From Balamuthia mandrillaris (lineage: Eukaryota; Discosea; Longamoebia; Balamuthiidae), in contig JAVKOQ010000059.1 of NCBI GenBank assembly GCA_031835245.1, positions 1 to 64,000 on the forward strand: a stretch of DNA of 64,000 nucleotides, read 5' to 3'. The translations under genes and the position numbers were made by a program. Below are positions 9,106-20,898 of the stretch, piece by piece. The notes under the pieces are model-generated. The model saw only the letters and a program-made list of their open reading frames with translations, made no database searches and was not told where the DNA came from. How positions within the stretch are numbered: position 1 is the first letter of the stretch; every line of letters begins with the position of its first letter.

Positions 9106-11748
9106 ACCGTTCAAAGTCATCAGCGTTTATAGATAGTTGCCCTGGACCCATTGTGCTAAGAAAGGAGGTGGCTGAGAAGAGGTTTGTCTTTGTTTTTATC
9201 GTTATCGCTTCGGTAACAGAAAAAACAAGAGTAAGATACGAACAAGAAAGTAACTCGGTTCTCCGCTCAGTTTATCTGCGTTACGAAAGTGCTGAATATA
9301 TCTACAATAACAGAAATGGGCGATGATTAAAATATAGAAAAAAAAGAACAGAAAGATACGAAAACGCAACTGAAGATTGGAGTGTAGGCTATAAGGATTG
9401 GCTTGAAGCACGACATAAATCATTAATGGCAAAAACTGCACAACAAAAAAAAAAACGTTATTTCAACGAAGGAAAAAATGGAAGATAGCAAAAGTGATAA
9501 AGAAGGTACATCATCAGCGCCAGCAGGAGCTTTATCAGGTGACGCGTTTTTGAGAACGTTGAATATTACTTTGCAACAGTTTAAGACACAAACGAGCTTA
9601 TCTCGCGGTGACTTGAAGTCGTTCACTTTTTGTAGTTCTAAACAAGATATACAAATAAAATACAAAGGTGAGAAATCATACATATGGAAGAGAAGAAGAA
9701 GAAGAAGAAGAAGAAGAAGAAGAAGAAGAAGAAGAAGAACAAGAACAAGAACAAGAACAAGAACAAGAACAAGAACAAGAAGAACGAGAAGGAGAAGGAG
9801 AAGAAGAAGAAGAAGAAGCAATTTACCAGAAATAGCGAGCGTAATAGAAGGATGATTGACGAAAGCTGGTGCGATGTCGAGGTGTTCATGCGTGACAAAC
9901 GTGCGGAGTCTTCGTATGTGTTTATGGATGCGTGCATCCTTTTCTTTGTCTCCTTCATTTCCATCGAATATACTTGTTTTGAGAGAAATATTAGGCCAAG
10001 ACAAAAGAGCATAAGCGAAGAAGAAAAAAATACCATGAAAAAAGTTTTGTGGTGATGTACTTCTCCAATCCTTCCACAACACCCTCCATCTCCTCTGCAG
10101 TGGCATCCCTCCACAACGGATGAGCTGCGATGATGTTCCTCGTCTCTGCCAAAAATCGAGCGATGGCTTGTCCTTGTCTTGAAGGAGGAGGATAAGCAGA
10201 AGATGATGAGGAACTCTGGCGAGCGATAAAAGACCGAAAAGCGGTAGTGAATTGCTTTAAGCGTTTTAGAATGTCGGCTGCTGCTGGGTGTTTTAACTTG
10301 GTGAAGAAGAGTTGAATGCTTTTCTTGAGGGATGCTGGAGAGACAACAGGGATACTATCTGCTATAGCTGCAGTGGTTGAAGAGGTTTCTTCGGAAGAGG
10401 ATTTGGAGGAAGGAGGACGAGAAAGAGAGGGAGAGTCCGGGAACAAAGGAGAGCGACCGAGAGCGGGAGAGGAAGGCGTCTTGAGAAAGTTGAAGATGGA
10501 ACGAGATTCCCTTGTTGACATGCTTTGAATTGGATACAGTGAGAAAAGCCGAGAAAAGAGGAGAAAGCAGGAAGCAGAAGGAGACGTACGCGTCGACAGG
10601 TTTGCTGGTATCAACGACCGCAACAGAAGCAGGAGAAGAGGACAAAGAAGGCGAGGAAGAAGAGGAAACGGGCTTGGAAGCGTTTTGAGTGCTGCGCGGG
10701 AAAGGAAGAGGAGCAGTCGTCGGCGTTATGTTGCTGATCGGCTCGGAGATGAGAATGACGGAGACCAAGATCTGCGCCACCTGCAGCTTTCCCTCCCTGA
10801 GAATGACGATAGGGCGGGCGCTGTTCACGTCGAACCGTTTGAAGTCATCCCTGATAGTTTTCAAAAGATGAGAACAGGTGTTTTTTGATTCAAAAAAAAA
10901 TCCCAAAACAGGGAAGAAAAAATGGAAACAAGAGAAAAAAAGACAGCAAAAACACAAAACAAAACAACAAAAACAAAAAAATAGAGAAACAACATGTTTA
11001 AACTATGAAAAAATACAAATAAATATGCAAAGAAGAATGCAAAAAATAAAAAATAAAATGTTTAAAATTTCAAAAAATGCAAATAAATAATAAATAATAA
11101 AATAAAAAATAAAAAAATAAAAAATGTTAAAAACATAAAAAAATACAAATAAAAATAAAAATAAAAATAAAAAATAGAAAATGTTTTATACAAAATAAAA
11201 TGCAAATAAAAAATAAAAAATATTAAATGTTAAAAATATTAAATGCAAGTAAAAAATAAAAAAATAAAAAAATAAAAAAATAAAAAAATAAAAAATGAAA
11301 TAAACAAGAGAGTTAGGGGTGGGGGGCCACTCAATGCAAGCTCTCACCTGAAAGAAGGGGAGGCGAAGAGGGTGGACACGTCGACCAGCGGGTTGAAGCT
11401 CTCCGGCACGGAGGAGACCACGTAGAGCAAGGCGCGGTCCCTGAGGAAGAGCCCCCGCGTGCCGCTCATCGAGATGAACTGCGAGTCGTCGCTGGGGTTG
11501 AGGAAGATGGTGTGAGCGTCCAGCAGGGCGGTCAGCTCGTGGTGGGCGCTCGTTCCTCCTCCTCCTCCTCCTCCTCCTCCTCCCGGTTGTGGCGGTTGTG
11601 GCTGGTGCAACGAAAGCGAGACGGACTGAGGGACGAGGAAGAAGGCGCCCTCCTTGGCCAGGGTCTCGATGAGCGGGGCGGAGTGCTTGCTTTTGAGGGC
11701 CTTGAGCAGCTGGTTGTGTTTCACTTCGTAGTCCCAAAAACTTTGCAT
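8011..11748 (-). CDS. Vps9-domain Rab5-family guanine nucleotide exchange factor
   Basis: Exons 11348-11748, 10590-10850, 10034-10522, 9827-9972, 9510-9637, 9371-9435, 9244-9301, 9108-9187 and 8692-9022 join in phase; 8412-8550 and 8011-8357 probably complete about 814 residues. The Vps9 domain is spread over exons 3-8: HPLWRDATAEEMEGVVEGLE, EHLDIAPAF, KVNDFKSPRDKLVCVLNCCK, GADDVPSL, IYVVLQANPYSLHSNLQYI and the closing TNLFSATSFL. It should activate Rab5-type GTPases on early endosomes. A 133-residue N-terminal exon with a G10 run and a Ser/Asn-rich C-terminal tail (ending in a basic RRTRRNSTHRRTKSESL segment) are not recognised. The last two junctions are uncertain: exon 10 may instead end at a canonical GTAAGT donor at 8510. 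Intron 1 (about 500 bp) is A/T-rich; intron 4 is a CTT-type repeat. Confidence 0.85.
9686..9822. repeat. GAA/AAC-type trinucleotide and hexanucleotide repeat in Vps9 intron 4
   Basis: (AAG)n followed by an (AACAAG)n block and further AAG units on the plus strand, which is CTT/GTTCTT in the sense strand. Because no unit contains a stop, long spurious reading frames appear on both strands. Confidence 0.85.
10872..11330. repeat. A/T-rich low-complexity intron (AAATAAAA-type)
   Basis: Intron 1 of the Vps9 gene. The plus strand is dominated by AAAAATAAA words with interspersed ATGTTTAAA. This differs from the CT-rich introns elsewhere in the window. Confidence 0.8.
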
Positions 11749-12087
11749 TTTAAAAGAGAGAGAGAGAGAACGACAGAACAGAGAGAAAGGGACGATGGTG
11801 AGGAAGGAAGGGGGAAGAGGAAGAGAGAGAGGAACAGAGAGAGAGGAGGGATCTCTTCTTGGCTTTCTTTTTTCTTTTAAAGAAGGAATAGAATCGAGAA
11901 CAATGGGTGCTCAATAAGTTGTCACTTTGTGCTCCAAATATACCCAGGAGCAGATGTACTGGTCCCCTCCTGCACTAAAGTTTCACAAGCTGACCTGTAC
12001 TTCTGCTACGTTAGTGACGTGTTCTCTTCCCCACGTCAACTTGACATTCATTCGAGCTCCTTTTGTGACCATAGGATGACGTGTTGA

Positions 12088-12121
12088 TGTCGACAGGAAA
12101 CTTCGTAATTTTATGTCGACA
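12088..12121. promoter_or_regulatory. paired TGTCGACA palindromes, Vps9 / DRP5 divergent promoter
   Basis: Two copies of TGTCGACA, 26 bp apart, about 90-120 bp upstream of the dynamin ATG and about 340 bp from the Vps9 start. A GTGACGTGT and a GATGACGTG half-CRE lie just upstream (about 12013 and 12076). Confidence 0.5.
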
Positions 12122-12207
12122 AAGCAACGAAAAAAAAAATAGAAAAAGAGAAAAAGAGAAATTTTTTTTTTGATTGCAATTGAAAGAAAGAAACAAAAAA
12201 AATAATT

Positions 12208-15200
12208 ATGGCGAGCAACGGAACCTCGTCCTCCCCTTCTGCTTCGGAGGGAGGCGTGGACTACAGCAGGATCGTGTTCAACAACGCTGAGCTTTTTGAG
12301 GCCTACAATGAATTGCAGCGCGTGGCGAGGGAGTGCGTAACTGATTTTTTGTTTTGTAAAAGAGTTGTTGTTTAATCCAATTTTTTTTTGGTGGTTGTGG
12401 TTGGCATCCAATCAAAAGTTTTGAGACTACTTTTGAAGCACCAGAGATCATTGTGGTTGGCACGCAATCGGCTGGCAAGTCCTCACTCATTGAGGCGTTG
12501 GTTGGCTTTCGATTCAACTATGTCGGTTCGTATTTGGCCTCTCTGTTCTTCTCTCTTCTCTTCTCTCTGCTCTCTTCTTCTCTCTTCTCTCTTCTCTCTT
12601 CTCTCTTCTCTCTTCTCTCTTCTCTCTTCTCTCTTCTCTCTTCTCTCTTCTCCTTCTTCTCTCTTCCCTCTTCTCCCTCTCCTCCTTCTCTTTCCTCTCT
12701 CCCTCTTCTCTCTCCCCCTGTCTCCTCGCTTCTTCTATCTCTCTCCTCTTTCTTCCGTCTCTCTCTGCTCTCTCAACACAAAACACTTATACAACAAACT
12801 AACGCAGGAACCGGACAAACGATCACGAGACGTCCTCTCGTCGTACAAATGATGCGCAACGAATCCTTTGAACAGCCCAAATGTCTATTTCTCCCCGAGA
12901 AAGATGACTTTGCGGAGGAAGGAGAAGGATTAGAGGTGACAGTGGCGGAAGTGCCAGCGGAGATCAAACGGCGTACTCTGCGTTATTGCAGCAAAGACAA
13001 AATGGAGTTTTATGAAGTGCCCATCATGCTACGTGTGCAATACAAGTACTGCGCCAATCTCACCATCATCGACATGCCTGGCGTACTTTTCATTCTCTCT
13101 CTTTTACCTCCTTCTATCTTTTTTCCGTCTCTCTTCTTCTTCTTCTTCCTTTGTTCTTCTTCTTTTTCTGTAACAACAGAAAGAAGCTAATCGGAAACTA
13201 TGAAACAAATTACAGTTTGTCATACAAGGAAATGAACAAAGCGCAGAGAAGATCCGGGCTATGGCCAGAACGGGAATGGCTCCGCGCAACCGCGTTATTG
13301 TCTGTCTTGAGGAGTCTGGTCGTGATTGGAATCTTTCCATTGCTCGCCCTATTGGTTCGCCACTTTCTTTTTTCTGTCTTAACTGTTTTTCTATTCACAA
13401 CTTATTTCATCCATCTTTATTAGTGGAGAGCGTTGATCCCAAACTGGAGAGAACCATCATCGTCGGCACCAAATTCGACGCAAGGCTCAAAGAGTTGAAA
13501 GCCCATCCTGGCAGCGTCAATGACTATGTTAGAGGCAGCGGATATCTTCCAAAACTGCCTTTTCTGTTCCAGCTGCCCATCGATCGCTCTCTGGATGGGC
13601 GTGAGTTTGTACAAGCGATTGACGGCTTGGCCGAGTTGGACATCAAAGAAATGCGTGCTTTGGGCATTGATGAAAAGTTTGTTCTTTGCTTTCTTCCCTT
13701 CATCCTCTCTTCATTCTTTTCTTTTCGTCGTTCTCTTCTATCACTTCTTCTTTGTATAATTCTCTTCTTTTTTTAATCGTCGGAAAAAAAAAAACAAAGA
13801 TATCAAAAACAGATTGGTTTTCCGAACTTGAGAAACTACCTGGAAAACCTGTTGCTGATGAAGTACAAAGAGAGCATCCCCTCCACCTTTTCCATTCTCA
13901 ACCAGAAGTGCAAGGAAATAGAGGAGGAGTTGAAGCAAGTGGAGTCTCTCATCGAAGGGATGCGTGTTCGTACTCTGCGTGGAAGAGCGAGCGATTATGT
14001 TGTAGGTTCGTTCATATTACTTTCTTCTTCTTTCTTTTTGGTTAAAAGAAACAAAACTAACAATAAACACAACAGAATTGGTACAATCGGTAACGCACTA
14101 TTTGAAGGGTACCATCAAAGGCAATCCCATACAAAATGGCCAAACGTTACAGCAGGAGCGCGAGGCCTCCGGCTACACCGAATGGCCTGGGCTTGCTATT
14201 CCTCTCGAACTATTAGATGTATGTCATTGCTTCTCTTTTTCTCGATCGCTTCTCTTCTTTCTCTCCCTCTCTTTTCTTTCCATAGGTCTCGTTTTTATGT
14301 GTCTCTCTTTTGCTCTTTCTGTCTTGCTCGTTTTCCGTCTCTCCTCATCTCGCTTCTTTTTTTTAAAAAAAATACAGGAATACGTTGAAAATGCAGAAGA
14401 AAGGTTGTATGGAGGTGCTCAGTATTATCGTTTGCAACGAGAGTTCGAGGCGGTCATCCGAAGCATCGAGTTTCCTCCTACCACCATCAGCGAAGTCGCC
14501 ACCGCGCTTGGTCTTGACGAAATGAAACCCAATCCTGATTACGACTGGTTTCTTTCTTACTTTCTCCCCCTTTCATTCTTTCTTTCAAGATGTTAACTCA
14601 CTTCCACAAATCTTTTTTTAAAAAGGGCGGCATGTGATATTGCAAGAAACAAGATAGACAGACTGTATAATCCGTTTTTGGAGATATTTTGTGGTCGTCT
14701 TCGTTACATCATGAAACGTTTGTTCATTGTTGTGGCGGAGAACTTGGACGACAAGGAGTTTGCCAAACAGTTGCGTCATATCTTTTCTCTTTAGCCGCTC
14801 TCTATCTGATTGTTGCTTTCTTGTTGATAAAAAGGTATCCAATGTTCTATGACGAGATAAAATCGATGTACGAAAGCTTCATTGATGAATACGTACACAA
14901 GCTACAAACAGATCTTCAGTCTACGCTTGAACAAATCAGCGGTTTCATCATTGGGACTGGCGGGGATGAGAGCTATCCATCTCTAGCTGATGATGACGAA
15001 GAATATGAGTATGTTCCTTCTTTCTTTGTTTTCTTCATTGTTTTAACCGTTATTACTTATTCTTCTAAAAAAAACAAGGCATGATCTATTGCAACCCAGC
15101 CCAGATGATACCGCAAAGCGAGTGAGAGCTGAAATGAATCGAAAACCATCTCGCACTGATCCTTTCAAAGAACTCAAAACAAGAGTACGATTAGTTCTCT

Positions 15201-15585
15201 CCCCTTGATTGCTCGTTTCTAAAATGAAAATAGGATGTTAGGGTGGTAGATGCAGCGGTGGCAAAAGCAGTAATGGAGGAGAGCGCTCGTCACTTTGTTG
15301 CCATTCGCAGCCGCTTTTCCAATCAGTTTAAACGCTCAGGTATTCTTTCCTCTTTCCTCCTTTCTCTTTTCTTATTTCATTCTACTCTGCTTTCTTGTCG
15401 TTCTTTTCCTTGCTTTTTTTTTGTCTCAACGTTGTTCTCTCCTTTTAGCGAATGTTCAATTTTGGACGCCAATGTATTCCAAGTTGATGAAGAGCATCAA
15501 CAAGAAGGTTGTACAGAAGAACGACGAAGAATACATCGCCCTTTTCAATGCCAATGCCGTTGGCCTTTACGACAGAAAGGTACCT

Positions 15586-15621
<36 letters not shown>

Positions 15622-15862
15622 CTCTTTTAACATTCTTTTAAAAAAGCAATATTTGGAGAGAAAGTTACTCAAACTGAGAAGCAGCAGAGACCGTTTCGGG
15701 AATGTCGCTGCAAAGATACGAATGGCTCATGGAGGAGGCGAAGGCGGAGCGGCCGGTCGAGCCGCCGCTTTGGCCGCTTTGTCTCGTTCTCAAAAAGAAG
15801 AAAAAGGAAAAGAGAAAGAGAAAGTAAAAGAGAGGGAAGACGCAGAGACGAACGGCTTCTAA
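12208..15862 (+). CDS. DRP5: DRP5/ARC5-type dynamin-related GTPase
   Basis: Fourteen exons join in phase to 764 residues: 12208-12332, 12419-12525, 12808-13082, 13216-13354, 13424-13676, 13800-14005, 14076-14218, 14378-14547, 14626-14769, 14835-15008, 15079-15184, 15234-15339, 15449-15579, 15647-15862. The GTPase domain has P-loop GTQSAGKSS, switch TGQTITRRP, DMPG and the GTKFDA guanine-specificity motif. The stretch YCSKDKMEFYEVPIMLRVQY before DMPG and IVCLEESGRDWN after it are typical of the DRP5 group (plant ARC5/DRP5A and the Dictyostelium Dlp proteins), not of classical dynamin. IGFPNLRNYLENLLL and RLYGGAQYYRLQREFEAVI are the stalk motifs. There is no PH or proline-rich domain; the tail is Lys/Glu-rich. 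Family members constrict membranes in cytokinesis or organelle division. Intron 2 is a long CT-rich tract. Confidence 0.88.
12540..12768 (+). repeat. TTCTCTC / CT-rich tract in DRP5 intron 2
   Basis: Tandem TTCTCTC heptamers decaying into mixed pyrimidine sequence, almost purine-free on the sense strand. Confidence 0.85.
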
Positions 15863-15913
15863 CACAAATCTTTTTCTTTCTTCGCTTTTGTTATTTGTAA
15901 ATAAAAGTGTTAT

Positions 15914-17188
15914 TCATCTTTCTTTCGTGGTAATATCCGGTTTCACGGGTTCCTTCTTAACTTCTGCCTCCTTCACTGCTTCTTCCTTGGCTTCGTCTTC
16001 TGTGGGCGATGAAGAGTTATTGCTAAACTCTTGGGCAGCCCACATGCGAGCATACTCTCCTCTTGGCCTCTCTAACAACAACTGCGAGTGCGTTCCCCTC
16101 TCCGCGATCGTTCCGTTCTTCATCACCACTATCTCATCCGCGTCCATTATAGTGCTCAGCCGATGTGCTATCATCAATGTAGTCTATGCAGAAGAAGGAG
16201 ACGACAAGAAAGAAAGTAAGAAAGACATAAAGACTAAGGAAAAGAGAAGAGCGAAAAAACAAACCTTGCCCTTGCTGACCTGCTTCAGGGAGGCCTGGAC
16301 AAGACGTTCGGTGTGGGAGTCGATGGCACTGGTGGCTTCGTCGCAGAGGAGTATGCGCGGGTTCTTGAGGATGGCGCGAGCGATCGAAATGCGTTGTTTC
16401 TCCCCTCCAGAGAGCTTCAGGCCGCGTTCTCCCACCACCGTGTTGTATCCCTCCTATTATTTATTTTGTTTTGTGAGACGAAAAGTAAAGACATACCGCA
16501 ATAGATAAACAAAGGCATACCGGCATTTGCAAAATAGCTTCATGAATGTGAGCTCGTCTGGCAGCCTCATAGATTTCCTCCTCTGTCGCCTCCGTTTTGC
16601 CATACGCGATGTTATAGTAGATGGTGTCATTGAAGAGAACGGTGTCCTGAGGGATCACCCCGATGCTCTTGCGAAGGCTGGTCAGAGTGGTGTCGTCCAG
16701 TGATTGCCCGTCGATGCGAATGTCGCCCTGCTCAGCGTTGTAGAAACGGAACAACAATCGAAAGATGGTTGATTTTCTAGCATTTGTTGCGTGAGGTTAA
16801 AAAAGAAACCAAGAGAAACAAAGAAGGAGAAAGAATACCCTGAGCCAGTAGTACCAACGAAAGCAATTTTGCGGCCAGGTTCAATGTCCAAGGACATGTT
16901 TTTGAGGATTGGCCGCTCAGGAGTGTAGCCAAAGGTGACGTTGTTGAACTGGATTCGTCCTGCTCCTTCTTGAGGCAAGTCTTGGGCGGTCGGTTTATCT
17001 TTGATTTCGCTGTTAAGAGTCAACAATCCAAACATAGTCTCCATGTCAATCTGTTGTATTGTGTTTAGTTGATGAGAAACGTGGAACAAAGACGAAAGGG
17101 CGAACAACAAAGGAGTGGTACCAGCGATTGACGCATTTCGCGATAGACGGTGCCCTATTTAAATGATAAATGAAGGTAAGCGTCCATG

Positions 17189-17222
<34 letters not shown>

Positions 17223-19129
17223 AGCACCAACCAGAAAATTAAGAGGGAAGGAAAGTTGGAAAAGAAGACCATTCACCATCACCAGGTCTCCAATGGTCAT
17301 CGTCCCTGTTCAAAAAAAATAATGTTTTAGAAGGAGATCCAACCAAAGGAACTACATGCAACAAAAAAGCAATACCTTCAGCAACGCCGTGAGCGGCCAA
17401 AATCATGACAGCACTGAGACCAGCGCTAAAGATGGCGTTCTGTCCAAAGTTGAGCAGAGATAAACTCCATTGCGTCTTCAAGGCTGCAGCATCATGCCTT
17501 GCCAAGTATTTGGTGTAACGCTCCGCCTCAAGCTCTTCGTTGTTAAAGTACTTCATGTGATTTTATGTTGTAAGTTATATAGTTAAAAAAGAAACGAAAA
17601 CGGAAGAAGAGCAAGCATGAAACAACGAACTTTAACAGTTTCATAGTTGATAAGCGAGTCTATCGCTTTGGAGGCTGCTTCGTTTTCCATCGCATTCATT
17701 TCTTTACGGAATTTTGTTCTGTAAGATACACCATAGACATAAGAAAAGGAACAAACCAAAGTCCAATGAACAAAAGCAGAAGTGATAAGAAAGACAAAAC
17801 CTCCATTGAGTGACACCAAAAGTATACACGACATAACATGCCATGGTGCCAAGAGTAATGCCGGCGAATGGTGCACCAAAGTTGGCTGTTAGAATGGTAC
17901 AAACGAGGCCTATTTCCAATGCGGTTGGGACCACGTTGAATAACATCGACGTCAACACGAAGTTGATTCCACTGTTCGTTTTTTTTTTAAAAAAATAAAA
18001 TAAATAAACGGTTGAGAAACGAAAGGAAAAGAAAACTATGATAGAAAACAAAAACACACCGAGTGCCTCGATCGATTGCACGAGCAAGCCCACCCGTTTG
18101 CCGGCCGAGATGGAAGCGAAGGTCCAAATGAAGGAGATGGAGAAAGGTGCGACGCGCCACTTGTCGAATGGCCTTTTGTGCAACCGACGCAAATACCACG
18201 TTTCTTAGTTCTTGAAACAACGCTGATCCTGCTCTTGCTGCTCCGTCTGTTTGTATGTATGAATGAGTTAGCACAAAAAAAGAAACAAGAAAAGCAAGAG
18301 AGCGGTTACAAGCGAGCAAAAGGCCGATAGGAACAGTGACTAGTACATCGGTGGTGGTGACTTCATTCAAGGTGTCGATAGCTTGTTTGAAGAGGTATGG
18401 CACTTGGATGTTTAGAAGCTGAACAGTGGGTTTATAGGTGTTACTCATAATGAATGAAGAGCGACGAGAGAGAAGAGAGAAGAGAAGCAGAAAAGCAGAG
18501 AAGCAGAGAAGTGAAAAGTGAGAAGAGAGAAGTGAAGCGAAAGAGAAAGCGAGAAGTGGAAAGCGAGAAGAAAGAAGGGAGCCAAGAGAAGAGAGAAAGG
18601 AGAGAGAAAGGAGAAAGAGGGAACGAGAGTAAACCTTGGAGCCAATAAGGAAGCCCATGGCAGCTATGACACGAGCGCGCACGCTGCGGTCGTTGGGCCA
18701 GAGGTACTTGGCAAAGGTCTTCATGATGGTCAGCGCGCCCGGCCCTTTGGCTCCTCCCAACAGGTCCCCCGTCCGCAGTGGCGTGCTCTCCTTCTTCAGC
18801 GCCGCATTGGCAACCGCCTCTTTGCTTTTGTTGGCTGGAGAGGAGCTGAAGCGAGAGAAGGAGGAGTGACGAGTGGACGAGAAGAGAGCGTTGACGGTGT
18901 TGTTGTTGTTGGATCGAGTGAAGAGAAAGAGGCATCTGGCTTTGTTGTCGTGGAGAGGAGGAGGAGGAGAAGGAAAGCGTCTTGGCAGGGTGGAACGGGG
19001 AACAGAGCCTTTGAGGTACGACGCTGACGATGACAAAAAAAGAGGCGTGGAGGAGGAGGAGGAGGAGGGACGACAGACTCCTCCTCCGGAGAGCTGCAAC
19101 GAACGGCCACTAACACAACAACGAAGCAT
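15914..19129 (-). CDS. ATM1: mitochondrial ABC transporter Atm1/ABCB7
   Basis: Twelve exons join in phase to 752 residues: 18635-19129, 18310-18418, 18060-18246, 17801-17971, 17631-17718, 17376-17550, 17232-17305, 17122-17154, 16839-17050, 16521-16776, 16265-16453, 15914-16183. Exon 1 is an Arg/Ser-rich mitochondrial presequence followed by [19 protein letters not shown]. The membrane domain shows [55 protein letters not shown] and [20 protein letters not shown], all hallmarks of Atm1. The nucleotide-binding domain has Walker A GTTGSGKST (split by intron 9), signature LSGGEKQR, Walker [12 protein letters not shown] and the H-loop IAHRLST. Atm1 is a homodimeric half-transporter of the inner membrane that exports a glutathione-linked sulfur species for cytosolic iron-sulfur protein assembly. 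It converges on DRP5, 51 bp between stops. Confidence 0.95.
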
Positions 19130-19234
19130 TGCTCCCTCCTTTTGGGTGAACGGACCAAAGCAAAGCAGCTTGAAGTGAAGAAAGGCAGGCCCCCCCCCTG
19201 TGCTTTTCTTCTTCTTTGCTTTCTTTTTTTTCGT

Positions 19235-19306
19235 TGTCGACAATCGAATATTATTGTCTACATAGTTTTTTACGAGACGACACGACAATATTTTATTGTC
19301 GACATT
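19235..19306. promoter_or_regulatory. TGTCGACA pair upstream of Atm1
   Basis: TGTCGACA at about 19236 and 19298 flank AT-rich words (GAATATTATTGTCTAC and GACAATATTTTATTGTC). Because Atm1 starts at 19129 on the minus strand, this is its proximal promoter. The TATTGTC words are related to the motif core. Confidence 0.5.
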
Positions 19307-19572
19307 GATTGCCTGCCTCTCTCTCCTTCACCCACCCGCGAGGTCTTGTGCTCCTTCCTCGGCTTGTTGTTGGGTTCTTGTCTTCTTTCATCATTGTTCT
19401 GGTTGCTTTTTGTCTATCTTCTTGTCTTATGCCTTCTTTCTTCTTTCTCTTTCCTCGTTTTTTTTTCTCTCTCACTCATCTCTCTCTTCTTTCTTCGATC
19501 TTCTTTCTTTTCTCTTATTTTCTCACTCTTCTTTGGTTGCTCCTATTGGCCTGCCTCTCATGCTATGCTCAT

Positions 19573-20355
19573 TTAAGAGTGGTACGAGCAAGAGCAACCA
19601 TGGTCTCTGGCCCATTTCAACACGTTTACCAGACCATTTCCGGCCGCTAGTCTGCAAATCCGTGTGTCCCAAGGGCAGCCGTTCTCCGAGAGCCACTGCA
19701 ACACACCCAATTGGCCATTCCTGGCAGCATTGACTCTTACCCAGTAACTCCGTGAGCGGGTCAAGGCAGTGTCTTCATTCCAATTGCAACCGTTCTCTTT
19801 GGCCCATTGCAGGATCTCCAAGCTGCCATTCGATGCAGCCATGGCACAGACGTGCCAGTCCCAAGGGCATCCGTTTGCCTTGGCCCATCGCAAGACCTCC
19901 AAATGGCCGTTCAAGGCGGCGCTGTTGCAGGTCTTTCGTCCCCAGGGGCAACCGTTCACCCTGGCCCACTGCAAGCACTCCAAATGGCCGCTCAAGGCAG
20001 CGTTGGTACACGTATTTTCATCCCAAGGACAACCGTTCTCCCTGGCCCATTGCAAGCACTCCAGCTGGCCGAGCTTTGCAGTCATTGAACACACCCGCCA
20101 GTCCCAAGGGCATCCGTTCGCCTCGGCCCATTGCAGGTTGGTCAGGGAGGAGCAGGCCCACCCTAGGTGAAACCTGCGCCTGAGGGGAGGAGGGCTGCAG
20201 GCCCACCAGCGGCGGCACGTCCGGGCCGCCGGTGCCACGCTGCCCTCTGGCAGCATCTCCAGGATGTGGCACAGCATCTCCTCCGGCAAGAGCTCTTCGA
20301 TGCAGCAGGTTCCCTTGGGCTCATCGGTGAGGGATAAAGTTGTGTGCTTTGCCAT
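19573..20355 (-). CDS. F-box protein with ankyrin-like repeats
   Basis: Single coding exon of 260 residues from the ATG at 20355. The N-terminal F-box (residues 18-52) reads IEELLPEEMLCHILEMLPEG followed by APAARTCRRWW. Then come about six or seven copies of a roughly 33-residue ankyrin-like unit whose core is GHLECLQWARENGCPWD followed by a TC-x-x-AA turn. Such F-box/repeat proteins are abundant in amoebae and some giant viruses and are presumed substrate adaptors of SCF ubiquitin ligases; the target is unknown. The transcript probably has a 5' UTR intron: a donor-like GTTCTC near 20452, a (GA)n block (CT in sense) and an acceptor ACAG just before GTGCCTATGG. It is related to the broken gene at 32041-34124. 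Confidence 0.8.
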   Translation of the reverse strand: MAKHTTLSLTDEPKGTCCIEELLPEEMLCHILEMLPEGSVAPAARTCRRWWACSPPPLRRRFHLGWACSSLTNLQWAEANGCPWDWRVCSMTAKLGQLECLQWARENGCPWDENTCTNAALSGHLECLQWARVNGCPWGRKTCNSAALNGHLEVLRWAKANGCPWDWHVCAMAASNGSLEILQWAKENGCNWNEDTALTRSRSYWVRVNAARNGQLGVLQWLSENGCPWDTRICRLAAGNGLVNVLKWARDHGCSCSYHS

Positions 20356-20408
20356 AGGCACCTGTTTTTTTTTGTTTTGTTTTTTATTCAACCTCACGTT
20401 GAGCCGAA

Positions 20409-20450
<42 letters not shown>

Positions 20451-20898
20451 CTTTGAGAAAGCCAGCTGAAAGGTCCAAGGCTAGTGCGGGCTCCACTTCG
20501 GGCTTCGTGTGTTTGTTTGCTACCTGTTCTCTTTTATTAAACTACTATGGGCGAAATGAAGCAGAAAGGGAGCAGTAAACCTGCAGGAGGGTTGCTGCAC
20601 TACCTTCCGACAAGGTCCTCGTCCGGAGTTCCTTCTCCTCCTTTCCTCTCTTATTTTTTTCGACCATGTTTCCGGTGCAGGATAAGGCCCTTCCTTCTTC
20701 CTTCTTCCTTTTTTGTTTCCTTTCTTTTATATTTTTTTGAACCTTCCCTTCTCTCGTCTCGTCTCGTCTCTCTCTACTTTTCAAGAAGGAAAAGCGAAAA
20801 GAAAACTAGTAGGCTTTATAACGTTGTTTTGTTGCACTCACTCAACCTGTTATCCACAAAAAAAAAAAAGAATGCAAACGAAGCTAGCTTCCTCCCAT
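20356..20898. other. 5' region of the F-box gene and 3' region of the CsbD gene
   Basis: Contains (GA)n at 20411-20449 inside the putative UTR intron and otherwise T-rich sequence. No coding sequence recognised. Confidence 0.5.

Noticed and set aside
9423..10114. Long Leu/Phe-rich or Lys/Arg-rich frames on both strands near 9.7 kb
   Set aside because: They are produced by the AAG/AACAAG repeat of a Vps9 intron; the true exons flank it.
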